A DNA stretch of 64,000 bases from CAYRNR01 sp964425605 (lineage in GTDB: Bacteria > Myxococcota_A > UBA796 > UBA9615 > CAYRNR01): NCBI GenBank assembly GCA_964425605.1, contig CAYRNR010000025.1, forward strand, positions 7,990 to 71,989. The letters are read 5' to 3'. The notes below the pieces were generated by a model. The model did not search any database, was not told where the DNA came from, and was given only the letters and a program-made list of their open reading frames with translations. Of the stretch, positions 44,367-52,171 are shown one piece after another (the stretch's first letter is position 1; each line of letters opens with the position of its first letter). The position numbers were made by a program, and so were the translations under genes.

Positions 44367-45047
44367 TCAGCCCGCGACGCGCTCGCACCGCACGAGATCC
44401 AGGTGCCACACCAGCATCGGCTTGCCGTAGAAGCGGAAGCGCCCGGCGCGCTCGAAACCCCAGGACGTGAGCTGTCGCACGGCGCCGGCGTTGTCCTCCT
44501 CGGTGGTGATCTTCACGTGGGTGTGGCCCCGGGCGGCGAGCTCGTCGAACAGCACCTTGTTGATCAGCCCCGCGATCTTCTTGCCCCGCAGTCCCGGCTC
44601 GAACGAGCAGAACATGGACTCGGCCCGCACCTCCGGGCCCTCGTCGGAGCTGCTGAGGGTGTGGTAGCGGAAGGTCTCGGCCAGGGGCAACGCGGCTGCG
44701 GGCCGCCGGAGAACCCCTCGCGCAGTGGCCGCGGCCAGGCCCGGGGCGTGGCGAACGAAGGTGTCGCGCATCATGCGGGGTCCGTCGGCCGTGCCGGCGA
44801 TGAAGCCCCGCACCCGCCCCTCCTCCACGTACACCCAGCCCAGGAAGTCCGGGTGGTCCACCAGCGCGGCGTAGATCCGACGCAGGAAGCGCGGGCCGAG
44901 CCGGGCCCACAACGAGTGGCCCATCGCCGCCGTGTGCAGGCGCACCACGCCGGGCAGGTGGGCCCGATTCATGGGGTGGATACGCGCCCTCGCGTCGGGG
45001 TCGACCGGGAACGGCGAGAGCCGCCGCGCGGCAGGGGCCTGGGCCAA
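44367..45047 (-). CDS. GNAT-family N-acetyltransferase
   Basis: This 226-residue protein has a GNAT opening (IHPMNRAHLPGVVRLH). A WVYVEEGRVRGFIAG strand pair and a late acetyl-CoA-binding segment (CSFEPGLRGKKIAGLI, matching the RxxGxG/A-type loop) follow, then HVKITTEEDNAGAVRQL and WGFERAGRFRFYG. It should acetylate an amine on a small molecule or protein. The start is TTG 45047, with GAGGGA six bases before it, two bases after the crotonase stop. A later ATG would delete the first helix of the fold. It is third gene in the operon with the type III PKS and crotonase, so it may act on the polyketide-derived product. Confidence 0.8.
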   Translation of the reverse strand: MAQAPAARRLSPFPVDPDARARIHPMNRAHLPGVVRLHTAAMGHSLWARLGPRFLRRIYAALVDHPDFLGWVYVEEGRVRGFIAGTADGPRMMRDTFVRHAPGLAAATARGVLRRPAAALPLAETFRYHTLSSSDEGPEVRAESMFCSFEPGLRGKKIAGLINKVLFDELAARGHTHVKITTEEDNAGAVRQLTSWGFERAGRFRFYGKPMLVWHLDLVRCERVAG

Positions 45048-45049
45048 GG

Positions 45050-45820
45050 TCAGTCCCTCTCGCGGGGAACGTCCCGTTCGTGGGCGCGGCGGATCCCCTC
45101 GAGGAAGGTCTCGGACTGGATGGCGCGGTGCTGGGCGGCGAGGAAGTTGCCGATGAAGTCCTCGTACGAGGTCTCGAAGGACTCGTCGAACAGCCGCCGC
45201 GTGAGCTGCACGGCCACGGGATCGATGTCCCCGAACTCGGCCAGGGCGGCCTCCACCGCGCCGTCGAGCTCGCCCACGGCGCAGGTGTGATCCACCAGGC
45301 CGATGCGCAGGGCCTCGGCGGCCTGGAGCTTGCGACCCGTCAGGGCCAGGCGGCGCGCGCGGCCCAGGCCGACGAACTTGGCCAGCCGGAAGGTGCCCAT
45401 GCCCGGCAGGAACCCGTCGCGCACCTCGTGCAGGGTGAAGAACGCCCGGTCCGTGGCCACCCGAACGTCGCAGGTCAGGGCCAGCTGCAGCCCGCCTCCG
45501 GCGCATTCGCCGTCGATGGCGGCCACGGTGACCTTGGGCAACCGCTCGATGGTGCGGCAGACCCGCTCCCAGCGGCTGAAGCCGTGGACGTTGGGCTTGT
45601 CGTCCGCGGGGAAGCCGCGCAGGTCGATGCCGCAGCTGAACTGATCGTTGGCGCCGCGGAAGAGCACCACGGGATCGTCGTTGTCGTCCTCGAGGTACTC
45701 GCAGACCTCGCGCAGGTCGTCGACCATCTGTACGTCGATGGCGTTGCCGTCGTCGGGCCGGTCGAGGGTGATGGTGGTGATGCCGTCGGCGCTCGACAGC
45801 TGCAGCGTCTGGGGGTTCAT
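45050..45820 (-). CDS. Enoyl-CoA hydratase/isomerase (crotonase), DpgB/DpgD-like by context
   Basis: This 256-residue crotonase has the oxyanion-hole segments QFSCGIDLRGF (about 60-70) and ECAGGGLQLALTCDVRVA (about 104-121). LHEVRDGFLPGMG follows and keeps one catalytic Glu. The first Glu of classical hydratases (in GGGCEL) is Gln here (GGGLQL), so the chemistry may be isomerisation, dehydration or a support role instead of simple hydration. It lies 22 bases downstream of the DpgA-like type III PKS. In glycopeptide clusters DpgB and DpgD are crotonases that help DpgA make 3,5-dihydroxyphenylacetyl-CoA, so a similar partnership is likely here. ATG 45820 is the clear start. Confidence 0.85.
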   Translation of the reverse strand: MNPQTLQLSSADGITTITLDRPDDGNAIDVQMVDDLREVCEYLEDDNDDPVVLFRGANDQFSCGIDLRGFPADDKPNVHGFSRWERVCRTIERLPKVTVAAIDGECAGGGLQLALTCDVRVATDRAFFTLHEVRDGFLPGMGTFRLAKFVGLGRARRLALTGRKLQAAEALRIGLVDHTCAVGELDGAVEAALAEFGDIDPVAVQLTRRLFDESFETSYEDFIGNFLAAQHRAIQSETFLEGIRRAHERDVPRERD

Positions 45821-45842
45821 GGACGTCCTCCGGCCCGAGGGG

Positions 45843-46907
45843 TTACCAGCGGATCAGGCCAGTCTCGATGGAGATCCCCGGGCCCATGGCGATGGTCACG
45901 CCCCAGTCCCCGGCGTGGACCACGTCCTCGTGCTTGAGCTCCTGGTACGAGAACAGGAACGCCCCCGAGGACAGGTTGCCGTAGTCCCGAAGGATGGACT
46001 TGGTGTGGCGCACGTCGTGTTCGGTCAGGCCCAGGTTGTACTTGATGGAGTCGATGACCTTCTTGCCGCCGGAGTGGACCACCCAGTGGCTGATGTCGCG
46101 CTTCTTCAGCCCGTGGTCCTTCAGCAGCTTGCCCACCGGCGTGTTGATGGTCTCGCCGATGAGGTAGGGGATGTCGCGGCCCAGGTAGAAGTTGAACTTG
46201 CCGTTTTCGAAGTCGAAGCGCATCTCGCTCATGGCGTGCGCGACCATGATCGACTCGAAGCCCATCACCTGGGGCCCCTCGGCCGCGGTCAGATCCTCGT
46301 CGGCCACCAGCAGCACGGCGGCCGCGCCGTCGCCGAACAGGGAGTTGACCACGCCGGTGCGCACCGTCATGTCGAACACGTAGGCCGCCGAGCACACCTC
46401 GCAGGTCAGCAGCAGGGCCGGCCGGCCAGGGTTGGCCGCGGCGAACTGGGTGGCGGCCATCAGCCCGTTCATGCCGCCGTTGCAGCCCATGCCCACCAGG
46501 TCGATCCGGTGGACGTTGTCGCGCATGCCCGAGTCCCGCGCCACCATCGCGGACAGGCCGGGGCAGAGGAACCCGGTGGAGGTGACCACCGCGAAGAAGT
46601 CGATCTGGTCGGCGCTGTACGGGCTGTCCTTCAAGCAGCGCTCGACGGCCTCGCAGCCGATGGTCAGCGAGGTGTCGGTGTGCTTGGCCAGCAACTCCTC
46701 ACCGCTCTCGTCGGGCATCGAGCCGTCGGGCAGCGGGTCGGGCAGGACCAGGTGACGGGTCTGGATGTGGGAGTTGGTGAAGAACCGCGAGATGAGCTTC
46801 ACCTCGCACTGGAACAGGTCCAGCACCTCCTGCTGCGTGTAGCGGCGCGGTGGGTTCGAGGTCCCCACCGACACCATCCTCGGGGCGAGCGGGCGCGGCG
46901 CGGTCAT
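45843..46907 (-). CDS. Type III polyketide synthase, DpgA-like
   Basis: This 354-residue protein has the normal length for chalcone-synthase-like enzymes. The catalytic triad is intact: Cys142 in DLVGMGCNGG, His278 in WVVHSGGKK, and Asn311 in DYGNLSSGAF. The sequence style, including CNGGMNG and HSGGKKVID, is nearer to DpgA (3,5-dihydroxyphenylacetyl-CoA synthase, four malonyl-CoA units) than to plant-type or alkylresorcinol synthases. The product would be an aromatic or pyrone polyketide. ATG 46907 has GGAAGGA upstream and an extended -10 just before that; the longer frame passes through this promoter. It heads the operon with the crotonase and GNAT genes. No DpgC-like dioxygenase is present. 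Confidence 0.87.
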   Translation of the reverse strand: MTAPRPLAPRMVSVGTSNPPRRYTQQEVLDLFQCEVKLISRFFTNSHIQTRHLVLPDPLPDGSMPDESGEELLAKHTDTSLTIGCEAVERCLKDSPYSADQIDFFAVVTSTGFLCPGLSAMVARDSGMRDNVHRIDLVGMGCNGGMNGLMAATQFAAANPGRPALLLTCEVCSAAYVFDMTVRTGVVNSLFGDGAAAVLLVADEDLTAAEGPQVMGFESIMVAHAMSEMRFDFENGKFNFYLGRDIPYLIGETINTPVGKLLKDHGLKKRDISHWVVHSGGKKVIDSIKYNLGLTEHDVRHTKSILRDYGNLSSGAFLFSYQELKHEDVVHAGDWGVTIAMGPGISIETGLIRW

Positions 46908-46934
46908 AGATCTTCCTTCCGCCGGAGCCGACGC

Positions 46935-46943
46935 ATTATAGCA
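46935..46943 (-). promoter_or_regulatory. Extended -10 promoter of the type III PKS operon
   Basis: On the minus strand the sequence reads TGCTATAAT, a consensus extended -10. It ends 27 bases before the ATG at 46907, leaving room for a short leader with GGAAGGA. No clear -35 is visible, as expected for extended -10 promoters. Confidence 0.55.
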
Positions 46944-46987
46944 TCGGCGATCCGGCATCCCGGTCGAAAGCCAGCGATTTCGATGGC

Positions 46988-47016
46988 TTGACATCGTTCA
47001 TGGTGGCCTCTACGTT
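46988..47016 (+). promoter_or_regulatory. Promoter of PP-loop ATPase gene
   Basis: TTGACA at 46988-46993, a 17-base spacer, then TACGTT at 47011-47016. It is identical in both boxes and in spacing to the promoter at 20831-20859. The -10 is weak against the standard consensus, so the shared TACGTT may reflect a lineage-specific or alternative sigma preference. Confidence 0.5.
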
Positions 47017-47041
47017 GCCGGGGGAGGACGAGAGGAACCCC

Positions 47042-47812
47042 ATGGCGGACCGGCAACCCGGCAGTAACGACCAGAGGATGGCGTTGCTGTTCTCCGGTGG
47101 CCTGGACACGACCCTGGAGGTGGTGGAGCGCCTCAAGGAGTACGACGCGGTCGATCTGCTGACCTTCGACAACGGGTACTGCATCAACATGAGAGGCGCC
47201 CGCCGCCGCGTCCGCGAGCTGCGGGATCTGCTCGGGCCCCATCGTATCCTCCACGTGGAGATCAGCACCGTGGAGCTGATCCAGATCCTGTTGATGGACG
47301 CGGACCAGCTGTGGCGGGAGTACCGCTCGCCGTTGATCTTCGACATGGCGTGCAAGATGTCCTCGGTCACCGAGCTCATCCTGTACGCGCGCACCCACGG
47401 CATCACCGACCTCAGCGACGGCGCGGCCCTCGAGCAGACCGAGATCTTCTTGCAGCACCGGGACTTCTCCGAGCATGTCAAACCCTACGTGGAAGACTAC
47501 GGCCTGGTGTTCCGCGAGGCCATCCAGTACGAGTGGAGCCGCGAGAAGAAGCAGCGGCTGGTCGAGCAGTACGGCCTCAGCGCGGGACTGCCGATGCTGG
47601 AGAAGGTGTCCATCGGCAGCCACCTGGCCCACCAGCCGTTCTGCCTGCGCGGGATCATGACCTTCTTCTTCACCTCCCCCGTTCGCAAGTTCCGCCCCAT
47701 CCAGCGCTTCGCCCTGCCCATGGACCGGGCCATCGCTCTGTGGACACGGCTGCTGCCCCAGGCTCGAGAGTACCTGGACGCGAAGCTGGCAGCGGCGGGT
47801 TGCGAACCCTGA
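47042..47812 (+). CDS. PP-loop ATP pyrophosphatase (SGGLDTT type)
   Basis: This 256-residue protein has the PP-loop SGGLDTT at residues 18-24, a form also found in argininosuccinate synthetase, although the rest is not ArgG-like. The fold landmarks LLTFDNGY, ACKMSS and LSDGAALEQ parallel those of the PP-loop protein at 1954-2799, so the two seem to be paralogues. The Cys pair of the latter (CGLCK) is reduced to a single Cys here. The start at 47042 has GAGAGGA upstream; a longer frame would begin inside the promoter. It is divergent from the type III PKS operon and so may act on its product, for example by adenylating a carboxylate. The reaction is unknown. Confidence 0.85.
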   Translation: MADRQPGSNDQRMALLFSGGLDTTLEVVERLKEYDAVDLLTFDNGYCINMRGARRRVRELRDLLGPHRILHVEISTVELIQILLMDADQLWREYRSPLIFDMACKMSSVTELILYARTHGITDLSDGAALEQTEIFLQHRDFSEHVKPYVEDYGLVFREAIQYEWSREKKQRLVEQYGLSAGLPMLEKVSIGSHLAHQPFCLRGIMTFFFTSPVRKFRPIQRFALPMDRAIALWTRLLPQAREYLDAKLAAAGCEP

Positions 47813-47818
47813 GAGGGC

Positions 47819-48184
47819 TCAGGGGCTGGCGGGGGGCGCGGACAGGTCGAGGGCCTTCAACCAGACGATCAGCTCGTCCGAGGCGCCGGCGGCCTTCAGG
47901 GCCTCGGCATCCTCGTCGGTCAACGGCGTGGCCAGGAGGTGTCCGGCCTGCTGACCGTCGGAGATCTTGGCGCGGATCTGCTCCTCGTTCAGGCCGATCT
48001 CGACCCACTCGGACACGTGCACACGCAGGGGTTTGGCAGGCTCGGGGGTGGGCTCCTCCGGGCCGGGCTTCGTCGGCGCGGTGTCCACGTGCGGGTCGAC
48101 GGACTCCGTCGGAGCGGCGCCCTTGCACGCGGGGAGCAGCAGGGCCAGGGCCAGCAACGGGAAAGCGAGGTGCGGGGTCTTCAT
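47819..48184 (-). CDS. Small lipoprotein
   Basis: This 121-residue protein has a signal peptide and a good lipobox (LLPAC, Cys20). A Pro/Glu/Thr-rich linker and a C-terminal helical motif (EIGLNEEQIRAKI, LTDEDAEALKAAGASDELI) follow. The helical part resembles a recurrent bacterial motif in which a Gly-Val/Ala-Ser-Asp-x-x-Ile turn is repeated twice. ATG 48184 has GGAGACC upstream. It is convergent with the PP-loop gene, 6 bases away. No function is known. Confidence 0.75.
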   Translation of the reverse strand: MKTPHLAFPLLALALLLPACKGAAPTESVDPHVDTAPTKPGPEEPTPEPAKPLRVHVSEWVEIGLNEEQIRAKISDGQQAGHLLATPLTDEDAEALKAAGASDELIVWLKALDLSAPPASP

Positions 48185-48312
48185 CTTCGGTCTCCTCGAC
48201 GCCCCCTACGTCGTGCGTCGGGATGGTACCCACGGGTTCGGAAGGCGGTCAAGACAGCGCGCCGCGGTGCGCGCGCCTTGTGCGCGGGCGCGGACGGGGC
48301 AATAGTAGGCCC

Positions 48313-49536
48313 ATGCAAGGACACCTCATCGAACGCCTGTGTGCCTGGCCGGCCCTGGTCCTGCTCGGGCTGATGCCGGGCTGCGGTGGTCAGGCCCTGG
48401 ATCAGGACGCGGCCAAGGTGGCGCTGGTCGAGGCGCAGGCCACCCAGCGACAGGACTCCCGCCACGATCTCCCCGTCCTGCCCCTGGACACCCACGTCCC
48501 CCTCGCGGAGATCGCCGGGGAGGGGTGCGCGGCCCACGAGAGCCTGACCATCCTGCTGGACGGCGAGCGGGTCCTGGATCCGCTGTACCAGAGCCAGGGC
48601 GGGCAGCCGGCGGTGGTGCTCGGGTTGACCGAGGCCGACGGCGTCAGCGGGGTGCTCGTCGAGGATCTCGGGGACTACGCTCCGGCCATGAACCACAACC
48701 TCGAGGCGTGGCTGAACCGATGGCGCATCGAGGAGGCCACCTACCCGCGCCGTGCGTTGGTGGTCTCCCATCCCCACACGGTGGGCCGGATGATCCTGCC
48801 GGGCAAGATCCCCCGGCGCGCCGAGGAGGGGCCGGCGGTGATCGACGAGACGTTGAGGCGTTTGGGCGAGGCCTCCCTGAGCAGCGCCAACCTCGACGAC
48901 CTGTGCGCGGTGGCGCGCCGGGACAGCAACTGGCCCGTTGCGCCGGTGTGCGATCACCCCCACCACGCCCTCGAGCCGGGCCTCGAACCGCTGGTGTGGG
49001 GCGACGGGACCCTCTCCAGCCGGGTCTTCCTCTACACCTACGCCATCGCCCCGGTGGAGGTGGACGAGGTGCCGTTCGCGCCCCAGGAGACGGTGCTGGT
49101 CGTGGCGGCGCCCCCGGGCTACCTGGTGTACAGCGTGTGCTCGCACCTGCCCCTGGACCACTCCGAACAGGCCCCGGCGCCGTTCCATGTGGCGTACCGG
49201 ATCAAGGCGTTGATGGACGCCGGCGAGCTGGAGCCGGGGCCCATCCATACGGTGATCACCGGAACGTGCGGGGTGATGCGGACCTTCGACAAGACCGGCG
49301 GGATCACCGAGCAAGGTGTGTTCGATGGAGAGGGCTTCGCGGCCCGGGCGGCGAAGATGCGCGACGACCTGGGCCTCCAGCGGCTGTTCCTGAGCCACTG
49401 CGGCCTCAACCGCGCGTTCCAGCATTCGCTGGAGCCGCTCCACGCGGCGTTCGGGGACGACGCGCGGCTGGCCTATCCCGGGGCGTGCATCCCCCTGTCC
49501 CCGCCCGTCGTTGCGGCAGAGGCGGGCTCCCCCTGA
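48313..49536 (+). CDS. Lipoprotein with metallo-beta-lactamase-like segments
   Basis: This 407-residue protein has a lipobox LMPGC (Cys24). Several segments recall the metallo-beta-lactamase group of dihydropteridine-related enzymes: VVSHPHTVGRM where the metal-binding HxHxDH motif would be, FAPQETVLVVAAPPGYLVYSVCSH, and LFLSHCG near the end. The first motif keeps only part of the expected ligands, so activity is doubtful. The start is ATG 48313 with a short TAGG site; a much longer frame upstream is a shadow of other genes. It stands alone between a divergent lipoprotein gene and the candidate mobile element at 49543-49703. The family call is tentative. Confidence 0.6.
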   Translation: MQGHLIERLCAWPALVLLGLMPGCGGQALDQDAAKVALVEAQATQRQDSRHDLPVLPLDTHVPLAEIAGEGCAAHESLTILLDGERVLDPLYQSQGGQPAVVLGLTEADGVSGVLVEDLGDYAPAMNHNLEAWLNRWRIEEATYPRRALVVSHPHTVGRMILPGKIPRRAEEGPAVIDETLRRLGEASLSSANLDDLCAVARRDSNWPVAPVCDHPHHALEPGLEPLVWGDGTLSSRVFLYTYAIAPVEVDEVPFAPQETVLVVAAPPGYLVYSVCSHLPLDHSEQAPAPFHVAYRIKALMDAGELEPGPIHTVITGTCGVMRTFDKTGGITEQGVFDGEGFAARAAKMRDDLGLQRLFLSHCGLNRAFQHSLEPLHAAFGDDARLAYPGACIPLSPPVVAAEAGSP

Positions 49537-49542
49537 ACTGAT

Positions 49543-49703
49543 AGGGCTCGTGACAAAACAACTCCACGTTTCTGGACGCCGATCCATCCCGCCTGGCTGC
49601 GCCGTTCATCGGTCGCAATGGGGAGACATTGCTCCCTCTTCTCGACTTGCCAGCCGGGCGCCTCGACGCCCAGAATTCGCGTACTTGTTCTGTCACGAAC
49701 CCT
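49543..49703. mobile_element. MITE-like element with 19-base terminal inverted repeats
   Basis: The left end AGGGCTCGTGACAAAACAA (49543-49561) and the reverse complement of the right end (49685-49703) agree at 17 of 19 positions. Weaker symmetry extends about 20 bases further in (TTCTGG-CG segments). The 161-base element has no coding capacity. A clear target duplication is not seen. It probably derives from an insertion sequence mobilised in trans; no transposase is in the window. Confidence 0.5.
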
Positions 49704-49709
49704 TAGGAT

Positions 49710-49724
49710 GGTAGCGCTGCTACC
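49710..49724 (+). promoter_or_regulatory. Small palindrome before the aminotransferase gene
   Basis: GGTAGC, three bases, GCTACC: a perfect 6-base stem directly upstream of the ribosome-binding site region of the gene at 49740. It could be an operator half-site pair or an RNA hairpin that limits translation. The evidence is the symmetry only. Confidence 0.3.
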
Positions 49725-49739
49725 CGAGGGAATCGATCC

Positions 49740-50963
49740 ATGTCCGTAGCGAGGTTCCGACCCTCCTTGACCCTGCGCGAGGCCGCCCACTTCGTCGGCG
49801 CCGGCCTGCCGGGCAAACCGACCCTGACGCGGGAGTTCGAGAGGGCGTTCGGCCGCGAGGTGCTGGGCAACCGCACGGTGATCCTGGCGCCCTCCGGCCG
49901 CATCGCCCTGTACTGGATCCTCGCCGCCATGGACATGGCGCCCGGCGACGAGGTGATCACTCAGGCGTTCAACTTCACCGCCGTGCCCGCGGCCATCGAG
50001 GCGGCCGGCGCGAAGCCGGTGTTCGTGGACGTGGCCAGGGACGGCTTCGGCCCGGATGTCGAGCAGCTGGCGCGTGTGGTGGGGCCGCGCACACGAGCGG
50101 TGCTGATCACGCACCTGTACGGCAACCCTGCCGATCTCGGCGGCGTGAGCGCCGTGTGCGAGGACCAGGGGATTCCGCTGATCGAGGACTGCGCCCAGGC
50201 GGTGGGGGCGACCTACGAGGGCCGCGCCGTGGGCACGTTCGGGCTGGCGACCTACTTCACCTTCGGCCCCACCAAGAACTTCACCTTGCTCGGCGGCGGG
50301 GCCGTGGCCACCGCGGATCCCGATCTGGGTCAGCGGATGGCCGAGCTGGCTCGACAGCACCGCCGCGTGGGGGTGCGCAGCGCCCTGGGTCTGGCCGCCA
50401 AGGCCGCGGTCATCGCGGTGGCCACGAGCCCTGTGCCGTTCGAGGTCGCCACGTTCCCGGCGATCCGGTTGCTCAGCGCCGGTGGCGGGGACCCGGTCCA
50501 CAAGGTGATGGCCGAACCCGACAGCCCGCTTCGGGGCGTCGAGAACTACCGCTCACCGTCCGGCGCGATGGCCGCGGTGGGCCTTGCCCAGCTCAAGAGC
50601 TACGAGGAGCTCAACCGGGCGCGGGAGCGCAGCGGATGGGACCTCTACCAGCGCCTGCGCGGCGCGGACGGCATCACCGTCCCCCTGTCGCGCGACGGCA
50701 ACATCTTCCTGAGCTTCCCGGTACTGCACCCCCGTCGCAAGGAGTTCGCCGCGGCGCTGCGGCGGCGCGGCGTGGACACGGACCTGGGGTTCATGTGCGA
50801 CTGCGCGTCCCACCCCATGTTCCCCGGCTCCTCGGCCGAATGCCCCGAGGCGCGAAGGGCCGCGGCCGAGATCGTTCACCTGCCGGTCCACCCCTACCTG
50901 TCCGAACGGGGCCGCGACCGCATCGTCGATGCCGTGGTGGAGGCCGCCGGGGTTGGGGGCTGA
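49740..50963 (+). CDS. DegT/DnrJ/EryC1/StrS-family PLP aminotransferase
   Basis: This 407-residue protein has the family's landmarks. PSGRIALYWIL is the cofactor-phosphate region. Asp150 in IEDCAQAVGA contacts the pyridine nitrogen. FGPTKNFTLLGGG carries Lys179, which forms the Schiff base. These enzymes transfer an amino group to a keto-sugar or related cyclic ketone in antibiotic, LPS and glycan pathways. ATG 49740 follows CGAGGGA. It overlaps the start of the next gene. Here it may supply an amino sugar or aminocyclitol for the product of the locus; the two GNAT/PP-loop neighbours could act on such an amine. The substrate is not predictable by eye. Confidence 0.88.
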   Translation: MSVARFRPSLTLREAAHFVGAGLPGKPTLTREFERAFGREVLGNRTVILAPSGRIALYWILAAMDMAPGDEVITQAFNFTAVPAAIEAAGAKPVFVDVARDGFGPDVEQLARVVGPRTRAVLITHLYGNPADLGGVSAVCEDQGIPLIEDCAQAVGATYEGRAVGTFGLATYFTFGPTKNFTLLGGGAVATADPDLGQRMAELARQHRRVGVRSALGLAAKAAVIAVATSPVPFEVATFPAIRLLSAGGGDPVHKVMAEPDSPLRGVENYRSPSGAMAAVGLAQLKSYEELNRARERSGWDLYQRLRGADGITVPLSRDGNIFLSFPVLHPRRKEFAAALRRRGVDTDLGFMCDCASHPMFPGSSAECPEARRAAAEIVHLPVHPYLSERGRDRIVDAVVEAAGVGG

Positions 50964-52155
50964 GCGCCCTCGGCGAGGCCCTGTGTGGACCCTCGCCGCG
51001 GTTCTCGCCCTGGTCCTGGCGGGGCCGGCGTCCGCGGCAGAGGGGCTTCCTCGCGACCTCGATCTCTCCCCCGTCGTCCGCGGTGGCTTCGGCGGCGGGG
51101 AGACCCGTGCCGACTGTGGCGAGCTGCTCCATCACCCGGTGATCCTGGTCCACGGTGACGCGCAGGGCCCCGAATCCTGGCTCGCGGGAGAGGACGGCGG
51201 AGTGGTCGGCGCGCTGGAGAACGCGGGCTTCGGCCCGTGCGAGATCTGGGCGCTGCAGGTGGGGGAGTCGGGCGTCCCCCTGCGCTCCCTCGAGGAGCTC
51301 ACCGACGACGTCAAGGAGTTCGTCCACGCGGTGCTCGCCTACACCGGCGCCCCGCGGGTGCAGGTGATCGCAGAGGGCGCGGGCGCCGTGCTGGTCCACG
51401 CCAGCTTGCGAAAGTACGCCCTGCACGACCTGGTCCACACCGTGGTGTATCTCGACGCGCCGTTCGGCGGGCTCGCCGGGTGCGACGACGAGCGCTGCTT
51501 CGCCGGCGAGGTGCGGTGCTGCGCGCTGCGGGCCGGTTCCGGCTTCCTCCACCGGACCCTGCTGCCGCTCGAGAGCCCCGGGGGCCTGTCCGCGGTACCG
51601 GATCAGGGGCGCAGCGGTCATCTGAGCTACCTCGTGTTCGGCTCCACCGAGGCGGTCGACCTCGCCGCGCGATCCGCGGACCGTGGGTCGTGGATGCTCG
51701 ATGGCGCGTGGAACCTCTCCTTCCCGGAGCTGTCCGAGCGTCCGCTCCACCGGGTGCCCGGGGCGTGGTCCGTGGTCCTGCGCGCCCTGTCGGACCCGGC
51801 CGTGGCCTGCACCCGGGATCGGGACGCCGACGGCGACGGATTCTGCGCCGTACGAACCGGCGGCAACGACTGCGACGACTCCGATCCCGGCGTTCACCCC
51901 GGCGCCATCGAGATCGAGGCTGACGGTGTCGATCAGGACTGCAACCGACACGACCTGGACCGCCGCTTCGTCGGCTGGAAGTGCGAGCGGCCGATGGAGG
52001 ACGTGGGCGGACCGCCACTCGAAGTGGAGACCGCCGAGCTGCCGCCGCCGCGCCGGGACAGCCTCTACGTCGTCACCGTGGGAGTGCTCCTGCTGCTGGC
52101 GCTGGCCGTGCCGGTGGGTGTGGTCGCGTTTCTGCGGGTGCGTCTCCGCTCCTGA
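50953..52155 (+). CDS. Secreted alpha/beta-hydrolase-like protein lacking its nucleophile, with MopE-like motif
   Basis: This protein has about 400 residues. It has a signal peptide (VLALVLAGPASAAEG), then HPVILVHGDAQGPESW, typical of the lipase oxyanion loop. Where lipases carry GxSxG, it reads VIAEGAGAVLV, with Gly in place of the catalytic Ser. A metal-binding motif of the MopE kind follows (DADGDGFC, NDCDDSDPGVHPGAIE, DGVDQDCN), then a C-terminal membrane helix and basic end. It is probably a binding pseudo-lipase held at the envelope. Start choice: TTG 50953 behind GGAGG. ATG 50929 and GTG 50983 are alternatives, and all but the last overlap the aminotransferase gene. Confidence 0.7.
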   Translation: MGAERPRRGPVWTLAAVLALVLAGPASAAEGLPRDLDLSPVVRGGFGGGETRADCGELLHHPVILVHGDAQGPESWLAGEDGGVVGALENAGFGPCEIWALQVGESGVPLRSLEELTDDVKEFVHAVLAYTGAPRVQVIAEGAGAVLVHASLRKYALHDLVHTVVYLDAPFGGLAGCDDERCFAGEVRCCALRAGSGFLHRTLLPLESPGGLSAVPDQGRSGHLSYLVFGSTEAVDLAARSADRGSWMLDGAWNLSFPELSERPLHRVPGAWSVVLRALSDPAVACTRDRDADGDGFCAVRTGGNDCDDSDPGVHPGAIEIEADGVDQDCNRHDLDRRFVGWKCERPMEDVGGPPLEVETAELPPPRRDSLYVVTVGVLLLLALAVPVGVVAFLRVRLRS

Positions 52156-52171
52156 ATCACGGTCCGGAAGC

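Noticed and set aside
47042..47812. Argininosuccinate synthetase, suggested by SGGLDTT
   Set aside because: The protein is far shorter than ArgG and lacks its other conserved regions; it aligns better with the PP-loop protein at 1954-2799.
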